From assembly GCA_025352435.1 (NCBI GenBank), contig JANXTN010000282.1:1-9460 (forward strand): DNA of 9,460 bases. Direction: 5' to 3'. The notes beneath the pieces were generated by a model. That model was not told the origin of the DNA. It made no database searches and saw nothing but the letters and a program-made list of their open reading frames with translations. The stretch comes from Ferruginibacter sp. Its GTDB lineage: Bacteria > Bacteroidota > Bacteroidia > Chitinophagales > Chitinophagaceae. Every line of letters begins with the position of its first letter. The stretch's first letter is position 1. Shown here piece by piece: positions 1 through 8,273 of the stretch. The position numbers and the translations under genes are program-made.

Positions 1-2556
1 CGCCCAGGTTTTCAGGATACCTGGTATTTTGGAACCGGAGAATCTAGTGGTAATTCAGCGTCTCTTGGTTCGGCTTATAGAGGTTTTGGTATATTTAAAT
101 CCACAGATAATGGCATTTCATGGAACGCTTTAAGTTCCACCTCAGGTGGAGCTTTAGAAAGTTTTGACAACGCTTTTGATTATGTGCACCGTATTGTTGT
201 AAACCCCGTTAATGGCGATATATATGCTGGTGCGTGTAATACAATTCAAAAGTCATCTGACGGTGGAAACACCTGGGCACCTGTACTTGGCTCTTTTTCG
301 AGTGCCGCATACACAGAAATTATTTGTACGCCTTCAGGCAGACTATATGCTGCTTTTGCAGGCACAGATGCTAATGAAGGAGTGTACACATCAACAACAG
401 GTAACGTCGGGGGGTGGACAAAAATTGCAGGTACTATCTCCGGTGTGGTTACTCCCTCCACTTGGAAACCTGCAAATGGCTATGGTAGAGTAGTTTTAAA
501 CTATGCTCCCTCCAATCCTAATATCGTATACGCTTTGTACGATAATAAAAAGGTTTCTAATTGTACAACACCTGCATTAGAAGCAGATTTTTTTGTGTAC
601 GACCAAAATGTTGCAGCATGGACAGACAGGAGCGCTAACTTACCAGACGAACCAGGATGTCTTTCTGGAAATGATCCGTTTGCTACGCAAGGAGGGTATG
701 ACCTCACGATCACTATTCAACCAAACAACGCCAACAATGTGTTTATTGGTGGTACAAATATTTATAATTCTACAGATGGGTTTGCTACTACGGCAAATAC
801 TAAAAGAATAGGAGGTTACAATTCACCCGCTAATTACAGCCAATACCTAAATTCTCATCCCGATATTCATACTTTACTTTTTGAACCAGGTAGCAATACC
901 ATTTTGTACGCAGGCGATGATGGAGGAATACAAAAAGCCGATATCACAGTACCTACAGTAGCGTGGACCCCATTAAATAATAATTATGTTACCTACCAAT
1001 ACTATCATGTAGACTTATCTCCTGTAAATGGCCAAAATGTTTTTTTGGGAGGTGCACAAGATAATGGTACTACAGTAATTGACGGGGGAACTACGGGAAG
1101 TTCCATATTGAGTGGTGATGGTACGGGCGTAGGTTTTATCAGTTATACAAGTCCGTCTGTCTTTAACTTAATTGCCAGTTCTCAAAGTGGAAATCTGGTA
1201 AGGCTTACAGCACCAAGTAACGGCTTCACTATCAAGCCCTCGGGATCTACAAGTATTTTTGTTACCTACTGCAACCTTGATCAGGATAATGCTTCGAATC
1301 TGTTTTATGCAGGTAACACTTCTTTATACCGTACCCGAAATGCAGCTAACCTAACATCGGGCACATTGGGATCAGCAGCTACCAACTGGGAATTGATGAC
1401 TGGGGTGGCAATATCGGGAAATATAAGATGTATGGCAACCTCCCGAAACAAGGCTTTCAGTGATTTGCCTTACACAGTTTCAGACCCTAATCGTAAACTT
1501 TACATAGGTACAGAAACCGGAAAAGCATATTGTTTGAATGATCCTGCTTTTACTGCTGCCACCACCGCTGCGGTGGACATTACTCCCACTGGAGCACCGG
1601 GCGCTATCGTAAGTTCTGTTGCAATAAATCCATTAGATGACAAGGAAGTAATGCTCACTTATTCAAACTACAACGTTAACAGTGTTTATCATACACTGGA
1701 TGCTACTGCATCTCCTGTTGTGTGGACGGTGATAGAAGGTCCTGCAGGTACACCTGTTCAATTGGCATCGGCACGTTCATCTGCTATTGTTATTGTTGCA
1801 GGGGCCAAACAATATTTTGTAGGCACATCTGTAGGGCTTTACACTACTTCTACACCCAATGGTTCTTCTACAGCATGGACACAGGTAGGCAGTTCAGAGA
1901 TAAATTACTCATTAGTCTCCCAACTGCGTTACCGTCCTTCAGATAATAAAATTTTAGCAGGTACCCACGGCAATGGAATGTTTGTAATAAATCTGGCAGA
2001 TCAATTTGTACTGGCAATAAAATTGCAAAACTTTACAGCTGTAAAGCAGAGAGAAAATGCTTTGATAAATTGGACAGTTGATAATAGCAGTACTGCCAAA
2101 AACTTTGAAGTTTTAAAAAGTACAGATGGCATTACATTTAATTCTTTGGCTAATGTAGCGCCTGTAAGAAATTCAACAAACTATCAAACTTTAGATGTAA
2201 AACTGTCTCCGGGAATTACATATTATCAACTAAAGATTACAGATGAAAATGGATCTGTAAGTTTCAGTAAAATTGCCACTGTTAATAATGGTTCTTATGC
2301 TTTCAAACTCTCAGGCCTGGCACCTAACCCAGTAAAATCCATTTCAACTTTAAGCATCACTTCAATAAATAATGCGAAGACCACACTTTCCGTAGCGGCA
2401 AGTAACGGTACTACAGTATTGCAGCAAAATGTAAATTTTCAAAAAGGAAACAACATATTTAATTTAAATTTCAGTAATCTGGCTAGTGGTGTTTATTACA
2501 TTTATGCAACAGATCAACAGGGCAAGTCAAACGTAGTTAAGTTTATTAAAGAATAA
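1..2556 (+). CDS. Secreted Asp-box beta-propeller protein with T9SS type A sorting domain (5' end outside window)
   Basis: The frame is open from the first base of the window, so this is the C-terminal 851 residues of a longer protein; the GTG at 184 is internal, since recognisable sequence (YFGTGE, then an Asp-box) lies before it. Asp-box (S-x-D-x-G-x-x-W) turns of BNR/sortilin-type beta-propellers are visible at about residues 34-41 (STDNGISW) and 85-92 (SSDGGNTW), with degenerate copies further on. A typical propeller-closing AGTHGNGMF lies near residue 655. An Fn3-like linker follows at about 670-765, and then a T9SS type A domain from about 768 to the end (LAPNPV start, ASGVYYIYATD near the end). 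Known role of the tail: it directs export through the type IX system, after which it is usually cleaved and the protein anchored at or released from the cell surface. The propeller's ligand or enzymatic activity cannot be told; a glycosidase label based on BNR repeats alone would be unsafe. The signal peptide must lie upstream of the window. Confidence 0.93.
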   Translation, partial: RPGFQDTWYFGTGESSGNSASLGSAYRGFGIFKSTDNGISWNALSSTSGGALESFDNAFDYVHRIVVNPVNGDIYAGACNTIQKSSDGGNTWAPVLGSFSSAAYTEIICTPSGRLYAAFAGTDANEGVYTSTTGNVGGWTKIAGTISGVVTPSTWKPANGYGRVVLNYAPSNPNIVYALYDNKKVSNCTTPALEADFFVYDQNVAAWTDRSANLPDEPGCLSGNDPFATQGGYDLTITIQPNNANNVFIGGTNIYNSTDGFATTANTKRIGGYNSPANYSQYLNSHPDIHTLLFEPGSNTILYAGDDGGIQKADITVPTVAWTPLNNNYVTYQYYHVDLSPVNGQNVFLGGAQDNGTTVIDGGTTGSSILSGDGTGVGFISYTSPSVFNLIASSQSGNLVRLTAPSNGFTIKPSGSTSIFVTYCNLDQDNASNLFYAGNTSLYRTRNAANLTSGTLGSAATNWELMTGVAISGNIRCMATSRNKAFSDLPYTVSDPNRKLYIGTETGKAYCLNDPAFTAATTAAVDITPTGAPGAIVSSVAINPLDDKEVMLTYSNYNVNSVYHTLDATASPVVWTVIEGPAGTPVQLASARSSAIVIVAGAKQYFVGTSVGLYTTSTPNGSSTAWTQVGSSEINYSLVSQLRYRPSDNKILAGTHGNGMFVINLADQFVLAIKLQNFTAVKQRENALINWTVDNSSTAKNFEVLKSTDGITFNSLANVAPVRNSTNYQTLDVKLSPGITYYQLKITDENGSVSFSKIATVNNGSYAFKLSGLAPNPVKSISTLSITSINNAKTTLSVAASNGTTVLQQNVNFQKGNNIFNLNFSNLASGVYYIYATDQQGKSNVVKFIKE

Positions 2557-2580
2557 GTTCATTTTTCTAATTATAAAAAG

Positions 2581-2612
2581 GAGGTTGCTTTAATAAAATA
2601 AGGCAGCCTCTT
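2581..2612 (+). terminator. Hairpin terminator of the T9SS-protein gene
   Basis: GAGGTTGCTT (2581-2590) pairs with AGGCAGCCTC (2601-2610) as a 10-bp stem with two G-T wobbles and a 10-base AT-rich loop, 24 bases after the stop codon. It is preceded by AAAAAG and followed by the T-rich TTATTGTATA. The interrupted T-run makes it a weaker intrinsic terminator than the one at 2762. Confidence 0.6.
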
Positions 2613-2761
2613 ATTGTATAAGAAATTCATGCTATTAAATTTTGATTTATATAAGGTTGAAATTGAAAATTCTTGTAAACGATCATTAAAAAATTCTGGT
2701 TTCGGGTAAAAATGAATTGGAATTTTTTATACGCCTTTTCAAAAGCCAAATGTAATTTAAT

Positions 2762-2798
2762 AACAATGCCGACCCATTAAGGAGTCGGCATTGTTTTT
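2762..2798 (+). terminator. Strong 12-bp hairpin between convergent genes
   Basis: AACAATGCCGAC (2762-2773) and GTCGGCATTGTT (2784-2795) form a perfect 12-bp stem with a 10-base loop. On the plus strand the second arm runs into TTTTT (2794-2798), a classic intrinsic terminator for readthrough from the T9SS gene. On the minus strand the hairpin begins 19 bases past the katG stop and is followed by TTATTAAATT, so it probably also ends katG transcription. A bidirectional terminator is the best reading, with the plus orientation better formed. Confidence 0.8.
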
Positions 2799-2813
2799 AT
2801 CAGGGAAATATTA

Positions 2814-5105
<2,292 letters not shown>

Positions 5106-5149
5106 CATGGATATTACCGATAATTTTTATTAATTGATTTTATATAGTT

Positions 5150-5164
5150 ATAGGCAAAACCTAT
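5150..5164. promoter_or_regulatory. OxyR-like dyad upstream of katG
   Basis: The sequence is ATAG-GCAAAAC-CTAT, that is ATAG-N7-CTAT, the half-operator layout of OxyR (ATAGnTnnnAnCTAT), with the inner A kept and the inner T replaced by C. The dyad extends to ATAGG/CCTAT. It sits about 45-60 bases upstream of the candidate katG -7 element, a usual place for an activating LysR-type regulator. Only one half-operator is evident; no second ATAG-N7-CTAT lies 22 bases away on either side. katG control by OxyR is known in several bacteria; its operation here is inferred. Confidence 0.4.
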
Positions 5165-5168
5165 GATC

Positions 5169-5216
5169 AAAAAACCCGATGAGATAAACGTTTCTTAAAA
5201 CATTTATCTCATCCGG
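5169..5216 (-). terminator. Intrinsic terminator of the thioredoxin-apbE-DUF4266-DUF3570 operon
   Basis: GATGAGATAAA (5178-5188) and TTTATCTCATC (5203-5213) form a perfect 11-bp stem with a 14-base loop, extendable by two C-G pairs beyond a single C-C mismatch. Read on the minus strand it ends in CGGG followed by six T (bases 5169-5174 of the plus strand are all A), a textbook Rho-independent structure. It begins about 50 bases after the DUF3570 stop codon and insulates katG from the operon. The plus-strand side has no T-run. Confidence 0.85.
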
Positions 5217-5266
5217 ATTCTCTTAGGTTCTGAAATTAACTCAAATTATAGCTGCTGTAACCCCTA

Positions 5267-6457
5267 TTACTTAAATCGCAGGTTCATTGAAATTATATTG
5301 GCATTAAATGCAGTATTGCGGTAATAATGTCCGTACCTCAACTCAAACATATTTAAATGTTTTATCTTAAAAACACCTGTGGGTGTCGATAATCTAAAAC
5401 CTGCTCCAAAAAAATGGGTGTTAAAATGTGAGAGGTCATAATTGCTTGTGTAAAATTGATTTTGTGCGTTGTGCATTTTATATGGCGCAAAATAATTGGA
5501 AGCTGTTTGGGTATAGAATCTATAAAACGGACTTACAGAAAGAAAAGGCGTAATTTTTACGGGCAACTCTATATTAGCAGTATGTGCTATGATCCCCCAA
5601 TCATCTTTATAAAACCGATAGTCCGTCCTTATTATAACTTTATCACCTGCAAAATAATTTGCCCTAAAAGCTAGAGGAACTTTAAATCTGGAAGAAGGCA
5701 GATTTTCCTGATGAACTGTTCCATCCGTAAAATAAACCCGGTGAAATGGTAGACTCAAATAGCCATCCTGCTTTATCGCATCTGCAATAAACATCACATT
5801 GAGTCTCTCATTTACAATTTGAGAATAAGATATTGAAGCTGCTATTGTATTTCGTGAAGCAGTTGGATAATTTCTTCCGCTACCTGATGTACTTGTTCTT
5901 AATTCTATGGGAAGTATAATACTTACCTTATCTAAATATGCCTGAATTTTTGCAGTAAACTCGCCATTTTTATCCTTTGTTTTTTGCGCAAAATTTACGT
6001 TTGCACCATAAGATTGGTAATCAAACTCAGTTGAAGAAGATAAGCCAATACCAACTGTGTGTCTCTTTTTTTCATTTTCAACGGTCCAGTTTACTGAAGG
6101 ATAAATTCGTGTATCCGAATGAGAGGCGGAGGAATTTGCTTTTAAATCTATTCTGTCTGAAGATGCAGAAGTATAGTGATCAATACCCAGCTCAATATCA
6201 AAAGAATGCTTGTTTAATTTTTTGTCATACTTAATAAGTTTAATGTCAAATACGTTGGAAATATCAGTCAACTTTTCAGAACCAATACCGCCAGTTACAG
6301 CAGCATTGTTTCCATCTTGTGTGTAATAGCTGGAGACTAAATTTATCTCTTCAACTTTTAATTTTCTGCTTTTGAAACCCGAAGAATCTACAGGACTTTG
6401 TGCATGCAATTGTAATAACGCGAACATGGTAGCCGCTGTAAAAAGTATTTTTTTCAT
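5267..6457 (-). CDS. DUF3570 outer-membrane beta-barrel protein
   Basis: A 396-residue exported protein, the last gene of a four-gene operon, 15 bases after the DUF4266 stop. A Sec signal peptide covers residues 1 to about 19 (MKKILFTAATMFALLQLHA, likely cut before QS). The mature N-terminal part carries a stretch I recognise as typical of DUF3570, YYTQDGNN...GGIGSEKLTDISNVF at 44-70, followed by DHYTSASSDRID at 93-104. The remainder alternates polar and hydrophobic residues in beta-strand fashion with many aromatic girdle residues, and the chain ends in NLRFK, close to the aromatic-terminal strand of outer-membrane barrels. Length agrees with the family (around 400). The molecular function of DUF3570 is not established. 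Its regular company with ApbE, DUF4266 and a thioredoxin suggests an outer-membrane partner of an envelope redox carrier; that role is inferred. Family assignment is by recall of the motif and of the gene neighbourhood. Confidence 0.85.
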   Translation of the reverse strand: MKKILFTAATMFALLQLHAQSPVDSSGFKSRKLKVEEINLVSSYYTQDGNNAAVTGGIGSEKLTDISNVFDIKLIKYDKKLNKHSFDIELGIDHYTSASSDRIDLKANSSASHSDTRIYPSVNWTVENEKKRHTVGIGLSSSTEFDYQSYGANVNFAQKTKDKNGEFTAKIQAYLDKVSIILPIELRTSTSGSGRNYPTASRNTIAASISYSQIVNERLNVMFIADAIKQDGYLSLPFHRVYFTDGTVHQENLPSSRFKVPLAFRANYFAGDKVIIRTDYRFYKDDWGIIAHTANIELPVKITPFLSVSPFYRFYTQTASNYFAPYKMHNAQNQFYTSNYDLSHFNTHFFGAGFRLSTPTGVFKIKHLNMFELRYGHYYRNTAFNANIISMNLRFK

Positions 6458-6472
6458 AGGAATTTCTTAAGT

Positions 6473-6706
6473 TTAATTACAACCGCAGCCTCCACCTGTT
6501 TTACCCCCGTTGGCACCTGAAGCGCCCTCTCGGTAAGTTTGAAAACTCATTTCAGATTTTTCGATTTTTCGACGACCCATTACCATTTCTCCATCATTTA
6601 TTTTGTTTTTTTGATATTCCTTTACTGCGGTACAGCTTTCTAGAAAAAACAAAATACCAACCATTACAGTTATAATCATGCAATGCTGTCGTTTTAATTT
6701 TATCAT
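6473..6706 (-). CDS. DUF4266 mini-lipoprotein with C-terminal GGGCGCN
   Basis: A 77-residue small protein starting with an ATGA overlap on the apbE stop, so translation is probably coupled. Residues 1-24 are a lipoprotein signal (positive start, hydrophobic core IITVMVGILFF) and the lipobox is L22-E23-S24-C25, predicting a lipid-anchored protein of about 53 residues. TAVKEYQKN after the cysteine and the C-terminal REGASGANGGKTGGGCGCN segment are characteristic of DUF4266. Two cysteines, Cys74 and Cys76, form a C-G-C motif at the very end. Glu60-Gly61-Ala62-Ser63-Gly64-Ala65-Asn66 resembles the D-G-x-S/T-G-A-T site that ApbE enzymes flavinylate in NqrC and RnfG, with Asn in place of the usual acceptor Thr. 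Position directly after apbE makes it the natural substrate candidate. Function is not established. Confidence 0.87.
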   Translation of the reverse strand: MIKLKRQHCMIITVMVGILFFLESCTAVKEYQKNKINDGEMVMGRRKIEKSEMSFQTYREGASGANGGKTGGGCGCN

Positions 6707-7653
6707 GATAAGTGTATATTTTTTGTAGTGTAGATTTTATCGTAGTCATCTATGATAATACAATCTAAATTTTTAATTTGGTTTACAAGATTTAGTCCCG
6801 CATGAATTCCCATTATAGCAATTGGGGTGGTCATTGCATCTGCTAATTCGGCATTGGTAGTGATAACTGTCACACTTTTTATACCGTTAATTGGTAAACC
6901 GGTTTTGGGATTTATAGTGTGAGAATATTTTTTGCCGTTGACCATTACAAATTTTTCATAATTACCTGATGTTGCTACTGCCTGGTTATTGAGTTGCAGA
7001 TACGAAAAAGACATGTCAGCATTGTTTGGATCTGCAATACCAACTTTCCAAAATTCTCCGTTTGCCTGTTTGCCCCATGCAGTTAAATCACCGGATGCAT
7101 TTACGAGCCCGTTCAAAACGCCCTGCTTCATTAATACATTTTTTGCCATCTCTGCAGCATAACCTTTTCCTATACCACCAAATCCAATACGCATACTGTT
7201 GTTTTTTAAAAAAACAGTGCTTCGCTCGTTATCTATGATAATGTTTTTATAGTTTATAAACTTGACTATGTTCTTTGCAGTGTCGGGGGTTGGCAAACTT
7301 TTCATTTCCTGATCAAAGTTCCAAAGAGATTTATCTAATGATCCATAAGAAAGATCAAAAGCACCATCTGTAATTTCAGATATTCTATTTGCTCGCTTTA
7401 TCAGCTCAAGCATTTCGCTGCACACGACCACTTCTTTAATTCCTGCATTGGCATTGATTATATTGGTAACGCTTGCATCATTGTAAGTGGTAAATAAATT
7501 TTCTATCCGTTTTATTTCTGCAACAGCGCTGTCTATTTTTTCTTTTGCCCAATGTTGATCATCAGCGACCACGGTAATTTCAAACATGTTGCCCATCAAT
7601 TTTTCCCGTTGTTTAAATTCCTGTAGCAGGCTGCTGCTTTTTGTTTCCTGCAT
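6703..7653 (-). CDS. apbE: FAD:protein FMN transferase (ApbE family)
   Basis: A 316-residue enzyme of the ApbE family, which cleaves FAD and transfers FMN to a Ser/Thr of target proteins using Mg2+. Visible family motifs in order: LMGNMFEITVV (19-29), DGAFD (96-100), GFGGIGKGYAAE (157-168), VNASGDL (184-190), ATSGNYEK (227-234), SHTINPKTGLPI (244-255) and ELADAMTTPIAIMG (269-282); the last two hold FAD- and metal-binding residues. Length fits the family. The N-terminus has neither signal peptide nor lipobox, although ApbE enzymes commonly act outside the cytoplasm; an in-frame TAG lies only four codons before the chosen ATG, so no longer start exists in this frame. The gene overlaps the thioredoxin gene by 41 bases in the +1 frame and the DUF4266 gene by 4. 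A start at Met20 (7596) would remove the overlap but cut close to the domain edge. The neighbouring DUF4266 lipoprotein is the likely target. Confidence 0.94.
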   Translation of the reverse strand: MQETKSSSLLQEFKQREKLMGNMFEITVVADDQHWAKEKIDSAVAEIKRIENLFTTYNDASVTNIINANAGIKEVVVCSEMLELIKRANRISEITDGAFDLSYGSLDKSLWNFDQEMKSLPTPDTAKNIVKFINYKNIIIDNERSTVFLKNNSMRIGFGGIGKGYAAEMAKNVLMKQGVLNGLVNASGDLTAWGKQANGEFWKVGIADPNNADMSFSYLQLNNQAVATSGNYEKFVMVNGKKYSHTINPKTGLPINGIKSVTVITTNAELADAMTTPIAIMGIHAGLNLVNQIKNLDCIIIDDYDKIYTTKNIHLS

Positions 7654-8080
7654 GTGAAAGTTTTGCTATTTGGTTTGTAAAATCTTTCAATTTGACATCG
7701 GGCAAACCATCCCAGGTCTTTATAATTTTACCATTCTCATCTAACAACAATGTAAAGGGAAATTTACCATCGGGGTTGTATTTGTCAGCCAACAGATTGT
7801 TTTGTTTTTGAAGATCAGCAGAAAGCCTATTTTTTTTATTACGGGGAAAATCTGCGTTTACTAACACCAATGAACTGTCTGACAGTTTTATAAAAACGCT
7901 GTCATTGAAAAATTCTTTTTTCATGCGCATGCATGGACCGCACCAATCAGAACCTGAGAAATTTAATAGAATCATTTTATGGGTTGCCTTTGCCTCTATT
8001 TGAGCTTTAGAAAAATCAGACTGCCAAACTGTGAAGGACAAACTTAAAAGAGCAATGAATAAGTAAAACATTTTTTTCAT
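7613..8080 (-). CDS. Exported thioredoxin-fold protein
   Basis: A 155-residue protein, first gene of the operon. Residues 1 to about 20 form a signal peptide (MKK start, hydrophobic FYLFIALLSLSFTV), so the domain is predicted in the periplasm. The active site is Trp46-Cys47-Gly48-Pro49-Cys50 in FSGSDWCGPC, and the cis-proline is Pro108 in KFPFTLLLDENGK, both normal for the fold. The FSGSDWCGPC context with the following MRMKKEFF resembles the thioredoxin-7/DsbD-gamma-like group more than TlpA. Known chemistry of the family is dithiol-disulfide exchange. The substrate is unknown; the C-G-C tail of the DUF4266 lipoprotein encoded two genes on is a plausible partner (inference). The C-terminus is a short polar tail (NKKQQPATGI) encoded in the region overlapping apbE. 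Confidence 0.92.
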   Translation of the reverse strand: MKKMFYLFIALLSLSFTVWQSDFSKAQIEAKATHKMILLNFSGSDWCGPCMRMKKEFFNDSVFIKLSDSSLVLVNADFPRNKKNRLSADLQKQNNLLADKYNPDGKFPFTLLLDENGKIIKTWDGLPDVKLKDFTNQIAKLSHAGNKKQQPATGI

Positions 8081-8094
8081 CCGAAAAATTTTTA

Positions 8095-8132
8095 TAAATC
8101 TAACATAAAGCCTAGCTTTTATGAATTGTCAA
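8095..8132 (-). promoter_or_regulatory. Possible promoter/operator of the thioredoxin operon
   Basis: Between the TPM terminator and the thioredoxin ATG (8080), the minus strand has TTGACA (8132-8127), an imperfect 20-bp palindrome (8104-8123; CATAAA...TTTATG arms, 8 of 10 pairs Watson-Crick) and a TAGATTTA (8102-8095) that misses the TAnnTTTG -7 consensus at one position. Spacing between the elements does not fit a standard Bacteroidota promoter, so which of them matter is unclear. A promoter is required in this interval by gene order; its exact position is a guess. Confidence 0.25.
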
Positions 8133-8212
8133 AAATTACTTTAACAAGAGTTTGATAAAACATATAATGGACTTTTACCGAATTCAGCATCGTAAGGGTG
8201 ATTAAAAAGCAC

Positions 8213-8243
8213 AAAAAAAGTTTTGCAACAACTTGTTGCAAAG
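8213..8243 (-). terminator. Intrinsic terminator of the TPM operon
   Basis: Bases 8222-8242 are a perfect palindrome, TTTGCAACAA-C-TTGTTGCAAA, giving a 9-bp stem with a 3-base loop. Read on the minus strand the stem leads through one or two bases into seven T (8213-8219 are all A on plus). It lies 31 bases past the stop codon of the poly-glycine TPM gene and separates it from the thioredoxin operon. Confidence 0.82.
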
Positions 8244-8273
8244 TTTAAAGGTGTTGTTATAAAATGAAAGTTT

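Noticed and set aside
184..186. GTG as the start of the T9SS protein
   Set aside because: The frame is open to base 1, and an Asp-box and YFGTGE are encoded before it, so the gene begins outside the window.
2688..2728. Inverted repeat AAAAAATTC / GAATTTTTT with 23-base spacer
   Set aside because: The arms are almost all A/T, so the repeat is expected by chance in this AT-rich gap and would form only a weak stem.
5169..5216. The hairpin here as a katG operator
   Set aside because: The T-run on the minus strand and its position after the DUF3570 stop fit an intrinsic terminator better.
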